A stretch of 9,442 bases of DNA, taken from CBFGRU01 sp965651255 (GTDB lineage Bacteria; Planctomycetota; Phycisphaerae; Phycisphaerales; SM1A02). Where the stretch lies: NCBI GenBank assembly GCA_965651255.1, contig CBFGRU010000120.1, positions 1-9,442 on the forward strand, given 5' to 3'. Below, in pieces: positions 1-7,494 of the stretch. A program made the position numbers and the translations under genes. The notes under the pieces are model-generated. The model was given only the letters and a program-made list of their open reading frames with translations. It made no database searches and was not told the DNA's origin. The first letter of the stretch is position 1. The number at the start of each line of letters is the position of its first letter.

Positions 1-13
1 CAATACACGACAC

Positions 14-42
14 AAACGGCCCGGCATCTTGCCGGGCCGTTT
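14..42. terminator. Stem-loop terminator of the gene upstream of the window
   Basis: A perfect 12-bp inverted repeat (AAACGGCCCGGC, loop ATCTT, GCCGGGCCGTTT) forms a very GC-rich hairpin whose outer pairs are A-T. The run of T on the plus strand is only the three bases that close the stem, so the U-tract is short. By symmetry the hairpin could act in either direction. No gene ends inside the window here, so it most likely terminates a plus-strand gene ending just left of base 1 and insulates the peptidase gene that follows. Confidence 0.75.
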
Positions 43-133
43 CCACATCATGACCTTCAATCTCACGCTCCGCTGGCCAAACCGTTGACGGTTCGGTACC
101 GTCGAGTTCAAACGATTCATACCGCCACCTCCT

Positions 134-137
134 GAGG
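134..137 (+). promoter_or_regulatory. Ribosome binding site of the S9 peptidase gene
   Basis: GAGG sits eight bases before ATG 146 and five bases before an in-frame TTG at 143. The better spacing and the better start codon both favour ATG 146. A TTGACG box at 85-90 resembles a -35 element, but no good -10 hexamer follows at 16-18 bases, so the promoter is not resolved. Confidence 0.6.
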
Positions 138-145
138 ATTCATTG

Positions 146-2221
146 ATGGCCCGCCCCACCTCCACCGCGAAGCGCCCCGTGACACCGGAAGACATCCACC
201 GATTCACTCTGCTTGCTGATCCAGTCATCAATCAGGCCGGCGATTGCATTCTCTTCACTCGCAAGCACATCACTGCGAAGAATGACTATGGCACCAACCT
301 GTGGCGCGTTGCAATAGGCGACCCGGGAGCGCAACCGGTTCCGTTCTCGAACGGCGGGAAAGATTCCCACGGGCGATTCTCACCTGACGGTGCGAGCGTC
401 GCGTTTCTTCGTGCTCCGAAAGGGCAGTCCGCGCAGATCTATCTCATGCCGGTCAACGGCGGTGAAGCTCAGAGATTGACCAACTTTCCGGAAGGAACGA
501 TCGGCTCCTTCAAGTTCTCACCGGATGGTTCGTGTCTCGCGGTTGCCTTTCGACCGACTCATCCCGACTGGACCCTAGCAGCGAAGCAGGCCCGCGAAAC
601 CGAAGGCCGAAGCACACCGGCTCACATCATTGACAATCTCTGGTACCGCCTTGATGGTGATGGCTACTTCGGACCCCAACGATTCGGGCTGTACCTGGTC
701 TCCATCGAAACCGGAGAACACGAACTCATCTTCGCCAAGGATGCGCTCGGAGATTTCGGGTACGACTTCTCACCCAACGGTGAAGCGATTGCGATCAGTG
801 CCAATACGGATCGACGCGCGCTCCAGAAGCCGTGGATGGATCAAATCTATCTGTTCAACATCCGCCGTCGAACACTCAAACCGATACCGAATCTTCCCGA
901 AGGCCCGAAAAACGCCATCCAGTTCTCGCCCGATGGAAAATGGATTGCCTATGCCGGCCGGCGGGATCGTCACGATGGTCTCTATTCGACAGAGAACCTG
1001 CGACTGTACATCTGTGATCCCGGCACCGGTCGAACACGTGATCTCATCGGTCATACCGACTACTGCATGATGGCGGTCACGCTCAGCGATACTGCTGAAG
1101 CGAAGTTCGGCCCGCTCTTTCAGTGGCATCCCGACTCGCGACACCTGATCGCTCGAATCGGCTGGCATGGCACGGGCCACCTCGCGCTCGTTCCGATTCA
1201 ACCCAGAAACCAGCAGATCACCATGCTCACCAAGGGTCAGTATGAGTACTCCATCAGCGCACCCGGCTGCATTTCGCAAGATGGCACACGACTGGCCTTT
1301 CTTCGATCCGACGCCACCACCCTTCCCGAAATCGGGATTGGTGAGATTCAACTGAGCAAACGGAACAAACCCACGACCGCGTCGGTCCGCATGGTCACCA
1401 GTTTCAATCGCGCGCTCCTCAAGGAACTGGCAATCGCGAAGCCAACGGTCCATTGGGTCGAGTCTACCGACGGTGTCAAAGTACAGACCTGGGTCATGTA
1501 CCCGCCGACCCACCGGCAGAACAGTCGCAAGAAGTACCCGGCTGTGCTGGAGATTCATGGTGGGCCGCACGGGCAGTACGGCGTGCCCTTCTTTCATGAG
1601 TTTCAAGTTCTGGCCTCTGCCGGATACATCGTGGTGTACTCGAATCCGCGCGGCAGCAAGGGGTATGGACGCGACTTCTGCCATGCCATTCGAGGGGCGT
1701 GGGGCACGAAGGATTGGGAGGACATCCAAGCCGTTACCGGGTTCATGCGCAACCATCCATCGATTGATGCGAAACGCATGGGTGTCATGGGCGGAAGCTA
1801 CGGCGGATACATGACGAACTGGGTCATTGGTCATACCCGGGAGTTCGCTGGCGCCATCACTGATCGCTGTGTCTCAAACCTCATCTCGATGGGCGGAAAC
1901 AGTGACTATCCCGACACGCCGGATCGATACTGGGAAGGTGACTTTTACTCACGAATTGATGCACGCTGGAAATCCAGTCCGATTCGCCACCTTGGTTCCG
2001 CGCGAACGCCGACGCTCATCATTCATTCTGAGGGTGATTTGCGCTGCAACATCGAGCAGGCCGAGCAGGTGTTCACCGTGCTGCAGCTGAACGGCGTGCG
2101 GTCGCGTTTCGTTCGATATCCCGCCTCGACAAGCCACGGCATGAGCCGCATGGGACCGCCCGACCTTCGGCAACATCGCCTGCATCAGATTCTTTCATGG
2201 TGGGAATCCTGTCTTCACTGA
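146..2221 (+). CDS. S9 family serine peptidase (prolyl oligopeptidase / acylaminoacyl peptidase type)
   Basis: Serine peptidase of 691 residues, the usual length for bacterial S9 enzymes of the acylaminoacyl-peptidase/dipeptidyl-peptidase branch, which cleave short peptides. The N-terminal half is a beta-propeller with repeated TolB/WD40-like 'FSPDG' blades near residues 78, 124, 208 and 260, and weaker copies near 326 (QWHPD) and 375 (CISQDG). The C-terminal alpha/beta-hydrolase domain starts around residue 430. It carries the oxyanion-hole motif HGGPHG (471-476), NPRGSKGYG, the nucleophile motif GGSYGG with Ser551, an acid at Asp631 (HSEGD) and a His at 664 (TSHGMSR), so the triad is complete. 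There is no signal peptide or membrane segment, so it is probably cytoplasmic, in peptide turnover. Start ATG 146 is supported by a GAGG site; a TTG three bases earlier is the alternative. It has its own 5' region and is separated from mfd by 168 bases. Family is certain; the exact substrate is not readable from sequence. Confidence 0.96.
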   Translation: MARPTSTAKRPVTPEDIHRFTLLADPVINQAGDCILFTRKHITAKNDYGTNLWRVAIGDPGAQPVPFSNGGKDSHGRFSPDGASVAFLRAPKGQSAQIYLMPVNGGEAQRLTNFPEGTIGSFKFSPDGSCLAVAFRPTHPDWTLAAKQARETEGRSTPAHIIDNLWYRLDGDGYFGPQRFGLYLVSIETGEHELIFAKDALGDFGYDFSPNGEAIAISANTDRRALQKPWMDQIYLFNIRRRTLKPIPNLPEGPKNAIQFSPDGKWIAYAGRRDRHDGLYSTENLRLYICDPGTGRTRDLIGHTDYCMMAVTLSDTAEAKFGPLFQWHPDSRHLIARIGWHGTGHLALVPIQPRNQQITMLTKGQYEYSISAPGCISQDGTRLAFLRSDATTLPEIGIGEIQLSKRNKPTTASVRMVTSFNRALLKELAIAKPTVHWVESTDGVKVQTWVMYPPTHRQNSRKKYPAVLEIHGGPHGQYGVPFFHEFQVLASAGYIVVYSNPRGSKGYGRDFCHAIRGAWGTKDWEDIQAVTGFMRNHPSIDAKRMGVMGGSYGGYMTNWVIGHTREFAGAITDRCVSNLISMGGNSDYPDTPDRYWEGDFYSRIDARWKSSPIRHLGSARTPTLIIHSEGDLRCNIEQAEQVFTVLQLNGVRSRFVRYPASTSHGMSRMGPPDLRQHRLHQILSWWESCLH

Positions 2222-2389
2222 TCAGGTTGATGCAGGCATGCACGCGGTGAAGCGGCGCGACTGAACGACCATGCACTGTGCGGAGTCCAATCGGATCGGT
2301 GTACGATCTACTCTTCGCCACGTCCCTTTGGATTGACTCGCCGTTGAATCTATCGTTGTCACGGTCCTGTCTGATCAGCGCTGAATCTC

Positions 2390-5300
2390 ATGTCCGACCC
2401 GCCTTCCCCGCAATCTGATCTACCAGACTGGCTGTCTGCATTGGCACACGAGCCCGCTCTACAGCGGCTGCTCAGTCTCGCGCAGGAGGGTGGAAGTCTC
2501 AGCGTCCGCAACTCCGCCGGTTCAAGTACGACGTTCCTCTCCGCTCTGCTGCATCAGACAAGCGCGCGACCACTGCTCATGGTCGTGGCCCATCTGGATG
2601 AAGCGGATGAAGTTGTGGATGAACTCCTCACCCTGGGCATCGACGCCGCCCGCTTCCCCGCGCTGGAAGTGCTGCCGGGTGAGTCCAACGTTTCTCTTGA
2701 GTTACTTGCCGAACGCCTGCGACTCCAGAGGCGACTCGTGCGCGGTGACTCGCCGGCCGTGTTGGTCGCGCCGATTCCGGCACTGATGCAACTGGTCCCC
2801 GAACCCGCGCGACTTGATCGTCTTCTTTACCCCATTCAAACCGGCGACGCGATCGGCCAGTCGGCACTGATCCGCTGGCTGGTCGATTCCGGGTTTTCAC
2901 GAGTGGACACCATCGAGAATCCCGGTGAATTCAGCGTCCGCGGCGGAATACTCGACCTCTACCCCCCCGGCGGCGGCGTTCCCGTCCGACTGGATTTCTT
3001 CGGCGACGATGTTGAAGCGATCTATGAGATCGACCTCGACACGATGGGGAATGATCGAAAAACTGATTCCATCGAACTGATCGGCGCCAACATGGCGGCA
3101 GCACAGAGCGATCACGAAAGCCAGTCGCTCATCGAGTGCCTTCCGAAAGATTCGATCGCAGTTCTCGCGGAGTTGCTGGAGATTTCTGAGCAGGGCCGCG
3201 GGTACTACGAACGGTTGACTGATGCAACAGGTATTGCCTCCACGACCAGCGTATTCAGTCGTCTGAATTCGCGGCTCCATGCGGTCATCGATGTCAACCA
3301 GTTCGGCCGTGGTGCGAACGCTTCGCGGTCCGTGGAATGGCCGGTCCGCGCCTTGCCAACGTTCTCCGAGGGAACTTCTGAAGCCGTTGCCGAATTACGG
3401 CAAATCGCCGATGAGCGCCGGGTCACCGTGTGCGCCCAAACGCCGGGGGAAGCGCAGCGCCTTGAAGAACTGCTCAGTGGTGATGGCGGTCGTCCGTTGT
3501 CGCTTTCCATTGAAGTTCGCTACCTGCACCGCGGTTTTCTCTTCGATGGTGAAAACGGGCTCTGCGCGTTCGTTCCCTACCACGAACTGGTGCACCGCTA
3601 TCACACCCGGCGGGCTGTGCGCCGAATGCCTCCCGCCCGCGCGCTCGATGCATTTCTGGATATCGAACCCGGCGATCTGGTCGTCCATCGCGAACACGGC
3701 ATCGCGCGATTCATCGCCTTCGGCCCGCTCAAGGATGAGAAACTGCGCCAGGCCCGGGGCAGCCAGGAGTACCTCACCCTCGAGTTTGATGGCGGCTCTC
3801 GACTCTTCGTGCCCGCCACCGAAGTCAGTCTCATTCAGCGCTACGTCGGCGCATTCCAGGGAACGCCCACCCTGTCCAAACTCGGCGGCAAACGCTGGAA
3901 GAAGCAGAAGGATGATGTCGCTGAAGCCGTGCGCGATCTGGCGGGTGAAATGCTGCGCATGCAGGCGGTTCGCTCTTCCGCCAGCGGCATTCACTATCCG
4001 CACGATACGACCTGGCAGAAGGAGTTCGAGGCCGAGTTCCCCTACGAAGAAACGGATGATCAGCTCGCGGCAATCAGCGCCGTCAAGCGTGACATGTCGC
4101 GTGATCAGCCGATGGACCGCCTCATCTGCGGCGATGTCGGGTTCGGCAAGACCGAGGTGGCGATTCGCGCGGCCTTCAAAGCCGCGGAGTACGGCAAGCA
4201 GGTCGCCGTCCTCGTGCCCACCACCATTCTCGCCGAACAGCATGAACGCACGTTCCGCGAGCGCTTTGCCGGCTACCCGATGCGCATCGAATCGATTTCA
4301 CGGTTCAAGACGAAGAAGGAGCAGAACGCGGTCCTGAAGGATGTCGCAGCCGGTCGCGTGGACATCATCATCGGAACGCACCGATTACTCTCCAAGGATG
4401 TCCGATTCGCCGATGTCGGCCTCGTCATCGTCGATGAGGAACAGCGTTTCGGCGTCGAGCACAAGCACCGCCTGCTTCAGTTTCGGCTCACGGCGGATGT
4501 GCTCACCCTTTCCGCCACACCGATTCCGCGCACCCTGCACATGGCCATGCTGGGCCTGCGCGATATCTCTTCGCTCTCGACCCCGCCTGCCGATCGGCGA
4601 TCGATCGTCACCGAAGTCATCCCCTACGAACCCCGCCGCATCACGCAGGCGATCCACCGTGAACTGGCGCGTGAAGGGCAGATTTTCTTCGTGCACAACC
4701 GTGTGCACAACATCGAATCCGTTGCGGATGACATTCAGAAGCTCGCCCCCGATGCGCGCATCGTCATCGGCCATGGCCAGATGTCCTCCCGCGAACTCGA
4801 GAAGGTCATGCTCGCGTTCGTCAGGCGCCAGGCCGACATTCTCATCTCGACGACGATCATCGAGTCCGGTGTCGATATTCCCACCGCCAACACGATGTTC
4901 ATCAACAATGCCGATCACTTCGGCCTCAGCGAACTGCACCAGTTGCGCGGCCGGGTCGGTCGCTACAAGCATCGCGCGTACTGCTACCTGCTGCTGCCGC
5001 CCGATCGCACGATGACTGAGACCGCCATCCGCCGTCTGCGCGCCATCGAGGAATACGCCATGCTTGGCGCAGGGTTCAAGATTGCCATGCGCGATCTCGA
5101 AATCCGCGGGGCGGGAAATCTCCTCGGCGCAGAGCAATCCGGTCACATCTCCGCTGTCGGCTACGAAATGTACTGCGAACTGCTCCAACAGGCGGTCCGC
5201 GAGCTGCGGAAAGAGCCCCGCACCCACCGCGCGGAAACGATCATCGATGTCGGCTTCACCGGCGCGCTCACCAAGCAGTACATCCCATCCGATCAGCGCC

Positions 5301-5695
5301 GACTCGATGCCTACCGTCGTCTCAGTGAAGTCGGCACGCCGGCGGATCTCGATCACGTGCGGCGCGATCTCACCGAAGCGTACGGTGAACCCCCTGAATC
5401 CGCCGCCCTCATGCTTGATCTCGCTGAGCTTCGCTCTCTGGCGGCACAAAACGCGATTCACTCCATCACCCGACATGGCGATGATCTCATCTTCCGCACG
5501 CGTGATGCCGGGCTGCTCGAAGCAAGGATGCATGGCATCATGGGTTCGCTCCGCGCCGTCGGGCAACCGGATGAGAACGGCCTGATGACGATCTACTTTC
5601 GACCGCCCAAAGCGTACCTCGAACCGCGCACCCTTCTGTCGGTGCTGCGCAAGCGACTCGCCGCACCGCTCACACCCACCGATGCGCACGCCTGA
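2390..5695 (+). CDS. mfd: Transcription-repair coupling factor Mfd
   Basis: Mfd is the ATP-driven dsDNA translocase that recognises stalled RNA polymerase, pushes it off the lesion and recruits UvrA for nucleotide excision repair. At 1101 residues it is full length (E. coli Mfd is 1148). The UvrB-like N-terminus covers about 1-330 and contains GEFSVRGGILD at 179-189, in the region that binds UvrA. It has no working Walker A there, as expected. The RNA-polymerase-interacting domain begins around 420 with DLVVHREHGI at 429-438. The RecG-like helicase core shows Walker A GDVGFGKT (581-588, Lys587), Walker B DEEQ (682-685), motif III SAT (708-710), motif VI GRVGR (854-858), and then RGAGNLLG (906-913). 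The C-terminal TRCF domain, which auto-inhibits the protein, lies at about 949-1095 (IPSDQRRLDAYRRL). ATG 2390 is the first start after an in-frame stop at 2372-2374. There is no Shine-Dalgarno match before it. The 168 bases upstream contain a CTGATCAG palindrome (2371-2378) but no clear promoter or terminator. All key motifs are intact. Confidence 0.99.
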   Translation: MSDPPSPQSDLPDWLSALAHEPALQRLLSLAQEGGSLSVRNSAGSSTTFLSALLHQTSARPLLMVVAHLDEADEVVDELLTLGIDAARFPALEVLPGESNVSLELLAERLRLQRRLVRGDSPAVLVAPIPALMQLVPEPARLDRLLYPIQTGDAIGQSALIRWLVDSGFSRVDTIENPGEFSVRGGILDLYPPGGGVPVRLDFFGDDVEAIYEIDLDTMGNDRKTDSIELIGANMAAAQSDHESQSLIECLPKDSIAVLAELLEISEQGRGYYERLTDATGIASTTSVFSRLNSRLHAVIDVNQFGRGANASRSVEWPVRALPTFSEGTSEAVAELRQIADERRVTVCAQTPGEAQRLEELLSGDGGRPLSLSIEVRYLHRGFLFDGENGLCAFVPYHELVHRYHTRRAVRRMPPARALDAFLDIEPGDLVVHREHGIARFIAFGPLKDEKLRQARGSQEYLTLEFDGGSRLFVPATEVSLIQRYVGAFQGTPTLSKLGGKRWKKQKDDVAEAVRDLAGEMLRMQAVRSSASGIHYPHDTTWQKEFEAEFPYEETDDQLAAISAVKRDMSRDQPMDRLICGDVGFGKTEVAIRAAFKAAEYGKQVAVLVPTTILAEQHERTFRERFAGYPMRIESISRFKTKKEQNAVLKDVAAGRVDIIIGTHRLLSKDVRFADVGLVIVDEEQRFGVEHKHRLLQFRLTADVLTLSATPIPRTLHMAMLGLRDISSLSTPPADRRSIVTEVIPYEPRRITQAIHRELAREGQIFFVHNRVHNIESVADDIQKLAPDARIVIGHGQMSSRELEKVMLAFVRRQADILISTTIIESGVDIPTANTMFINNADHFGLSELHQLRGRVGRYKHRAYCYLLLPPDRTMTETAIRRLRAIEEYAMLGAGFKIAMRDLEIRGAGNLLGAEQSGHISAVGYEMYCELLQQAVRELRKEPRTHRAETIIDVGFTGALTKQYIPSDQRRLDAYRRLSEVGTPADLDHVRRDLTEAYGEPPESAALMLDLAELRSLAAQNAIHSITRHGDDLIFRTRDAGLLEARMHGIMGSLRAVGQPDENGLMTIYFRPPKAYLEPRTLLSVLRKRLAAPLTPTDAHA

Positions 5696-5741
5696 GAACC
5701 GCGCCATCGGCCCCGACAACACCTGCCTTCCGCTCCTCCGG

Positions 5742-5747
5742 TATCAT
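5742..5747 (+). promoter_or_regulatory. Possible -10 element before the membrane-protein gene
   Basis: TATCAT matches the sigma-70 -10 consensus at five of six positions and lies in the 93-base gap after mfd. It would give a leader of roughly 35 bases before ATG 5789. No convincing -35 hexamer is present at the right spacing, so read-through from mfd is an equally good explanation. Confidence 0.25.
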
Positions 5748-5788
5748 CGCCCGCCGGACAGACTCATCATCCTCATCGCTTCAGCACC

Positions 5789-6856
5789 ATGTGGCTGCTC
5801 ATCCCCGCACTCCTTGTCACCACCGCCCTCCTGCGCACGCTGCTGCGCGAGGTGCGATCGCGCGCTGCGCGCATCGCGCCGGATTCACACGCCGCGGCCA
5901 TCTTCAGTGATGGCATGCTTCCCCTCCTCGCGCTCATTCCGTTCATGGGGCTCGCCCTTCGCGCCGATCGCTCGGACTTCGCCGCCACCGGCTCCGCGGC
6001 ACCGCTCCTCATTGCCGGCCCCATCGCCACCGCCGCCATCATCACCGGCATCTCGTTCCTCCTGCGGCCCCCGCGATCAATACTCACCATTCCCATCGCG
6101 GCCGTCATCTGGCTGGCCTGTGGGCTCATTCTCATTCTCCTCAGCGCGATCGGCATTCTCTCACTCATGGTCGGCCAGACCCTGCTCGCCATGGCCGTCA
6201 TTCTCTACTGGGTGCTCGCCGGTCCCGTGCCGAGTGCCGCCGACACGGCGACCGCTGCTGCACACCGTGATCTGCCCCGGCCGAGCACAACGGTGCTGCT
6301 TTTCATCCTCGCCCTCATCAGCGCGCTCATCATCGCCATCATCCCTCCGCCGTGGCATCTCATCGCGATCCTGATGCATCTGCTCGCCCTGGTCGTCTTC
6401 TTCACTTCACTCCTTCCGCTGAGCCGTTCACCGCACGATGCACTCCAGCATCCGGGTGTCGCTGAGGCGTCCGCGATCATCACCCTCCGCGCGGTCGGCT
6501 GGGTCGCCGCCACCGCCCCCCTGCTCGGGCTCGGACTCATCAGCATCACGAACTTCATCCTGCACCGCACCACCCTCTTCGAGTTCATGCTCACCCCCGG
6601 CTCGACCGAGCAACCGGCCACGCAGCCCCCGAGGCACCCGGCGTTCTACGCGCCATCGCCGGCCGACCTGCTCGATCGTGTTGCCATCGGCCTGCACACC
6701 CTCGCCCTTCCCGCCAGTACGCTCACCCTCCTCGCGCTCTTCACCATCCTCAACCGGGCCATGCCCACCATCCTCCAGCGGTTCTCCGGCCTCATTCTGG
6801 CCATCCTCGGCCTCGTGCTCATCCTGAACACCATCACCGCCGCCGCCGTTGGCTGA
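5789..6856 (+). CDS. Polytopic integral membrane protein of unknown function
   Basis: I do not recognise this 355-residue protein. It is dominated by hydrophobic Leu/Ile/Ala-rich stretches. Nine to ten probable membrane spans lie near residues 2-19, 42-58, 71-92, 99-120, 124-145, 167-186, 190-210, 234-257, 303-321 and 332-354. Basic residues cluster after the first span (RTLLREVRSRAAR, 16-28), which suggests that loop is cytoplasmic. A longer polar loop at about 258-300 contains TEQPATQPPRHP and could be a small soluble face. No transporter signature, nucleotide-binding motif, protease HExxH or glycosyltransferase motif is visible. It begins 93 bases after mfd on the same strand, with no Shine-Dalgarno match before ATG 5789, and ends 58 bases before the NrdJ-like gene. 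The hydrophobicity pattern makes it a real gene. An overlapping Arg/Ser-rich reading frame beginning at 5682 is a shadow. Loose similarity to the membrane subunits of respiratory complexes is possible but not supported by any motif I can name. Confidence 0.8.
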   Translation: MWLLIPALLVTTALLRTLLREVRSRAARIAPDSHAAAIFSDGMLPLLALIPFMGLALRADRSDFAATGSAAPLLIAGPIATAAIITGISFLLRPPRSILTIPIAAVIWLACGLILILLSAIGILSLMVGQTLLAMAVILYWVLAGPVPSAADTATAAAHRDLPRPSTTVLLFILALISALIIAIIPPPWHLIAILMHLLALVVFFTSLLPLSRSPHDALQHPGVAEASAIITLRAVGWVAATAPLLGLGLISITNFILHRTTLFEFMLTPGSTEQPATQPPRHPAFYAPSPADLLDRVAIGLHTLALPASTLTLLALFTILNRAMPTILQRFSGLILAILGLVLILNTITAAAVG

Positions 6857-6901
6857 ATCAGGGCCAACCGACTTCTCAACCATCGCTGAGCCCCTGTCCG
6901 A

Positions 6902-6907
6902 TACAAT
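6902..6907 (+). promoter_or_regulatory. -10-like element directly before the NrdJ-like gene
   Basis: TACAAT, five of six to the -10 consensus, ends only seven bases before ATG 6915. If it is a real -10, transcription would begin at or next to the start codon and the message would be leaderless, which fits the absence of any Shine-Dalgarno sequence. No recognisable -35 box lies 16-18 bases upstream (around 6879-6884). Confidence 0.35.
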
Positions 6908-6914
6908 GAACACC

Positions 6915-7358
6915 ATGATGATGATGCACCCCTCCTCCTCAACCACTACCCCCGGTACCCCCGGCTCCAACGACCCCGCCGGCGCGTCGGGTAACCATCG
7001 CCTCGTCCTGCCCAACACCCGGCGATCCATCACCCACAAGTTTTCCATCGCTGGTCACGAGGGGTATCTCACCGTCGGCCTGTTCGAGAACGGCCAGCCC
7101 GGTGAGATCTTCATCAAAATGTCCAAGGAGGGATCGACCCTCTCCGGCCTCATCCAGGGCTTCTGCCGGGCCTTCTCGCTGGCCCTTCAGTACGGCCTGC
7201 CCGTCCAGGATGCCTGCATTCGCTTCCGCGGCATGCGCTTTGAACCCATGGGCGCGACGAGTAACCCCGCCATCCCCGAAGCAAGTTCCATCCTCGATTA
7301 CGTCGCGCGGTATCTCGAAGTCACCTTTGTGCCCCAACTGACGCACGCGAAGAACTAA
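6915..7358 (+). CDS. Stand-alone TSCPD-domain protein, like the C-terminal domain of B12-dependent ribonucleotide reductase NrdJ
   Basis: Small protein of 147 residues. From about residue 32 to 138 it follows the C-terminal TSCPD domain of class II, adenosylcobalamin-dependent ribonucleotide reductases. It has LPNTRRSITHKFSIAGHEGYL (FSIAGHEG at 43-50), TVGLFENGQPGEIFIKMSKEGSTLSGL, ALQYGLPV, and MRFEPMGATSNPAIPEASSILDYV (about 107-132). The catalytic ten-stranded barrel, the radical cysteines and the B12-binding part of NrdJ are absent. So is the Cys-rich tail that usually ends NrdJ; only two cysteines remain, neither in a CxxC. It therefore cannot reduce ribonucleotides alone. Pseudomonas aeruginosa splits NrdJ into NrdJa and a smaller NrdJb, so this could be an accessory or regulatory subunit for a reductase elsewhere; that is inference. 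Residues 1-30 are a low-complexity Ser/Thr/Pro/Gly leader after four consecutive Met codons. ATG 6906 and TTG 6849 are alternative starts; the latter would overlap the preceding gene. Domain assignment is strong, role unknown. Confidence 0.85.
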   Translation: MMMMHPSSSTTTPGTPGSNDPAGASGNHRLVLPNTRRSITHKFSIAGHEGYLTVGLFENGQPGEIFIKMSKEGSTLSGLIQGFCRAFSLALQYGLPVQDACIRFRGMRFEPMGATSNPAIPEASSILDYVARYLEVTFVPQLTHAKN

Positions 7359-7483
7359 CTCGAGCGATCGCGCTGCTTCCGGGGTCATTCTGCAAGAAAT
7401 CTCGACGCTTCGTGTCCCTTCGGTGCGCTTTTCTCGCCTGGTGATGGGAGTCCACACACTGCACGTTTCTCCCCATCGACTGC

Positions 7484-7489
7484 GAGAAG
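7484..7489 (+). promoter_or_regulatory. Ribosome binding site of the PEP-CTERM protein gene
   Basis: GAGAAG lies five bases before ATG 7495 and is a partial Shine-Dalgarno match. With the signal peptide that begins just after, it selects 7495 over the in-frame GTG 7423 and ATG 7444. In the 136-base gap from 7359 I see only a weak four-pair hairpin (7363-7374) and no clear promoter or terminator. Confidence 0.5.
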
Positions 7490-7494
7490 AAAAC

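Noticed and set aside
770..1834. 354-codon open frame antisense to the S9 peptidase gene
   Set aside because: Its composition is that of a shadow frame and it overlaps the catalytic domain of a clear gene. No family resemblance.
2302..2307. TACGAT as a -10 element for mfd
   Set aside because: Only four of six to consensus and no -35 box at the correct distance.
2371..2378. CTGATCAG palindrome just before mfd as an operator
   Set aside because: Eight-base palindromes are common by chance; no second copy or promoter overlap supports a regulatory site.
3279..4337. 352-codon plus-strand frame inside mfd
   Set aside because: Ser/Arg/Pro-rich translation in another frame of an intact conserved gene.
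4385..5722. 445-codon open frame antisense to mfd
   Set aside because: It lies wholly opposite the conserved helicase and TRCF part of mfd, has no recognisable motif and no ribosome binding site. Long antisense frames are expected opposite GC-rich coding sequence.
5682..6374. 230-codon frame overlapping the end of mfd and the membrane protein
   Set aside because: Ser/Pro/Arg-rich low-complexity translation, while the alternative frame gives a coherent series of membrane spans.
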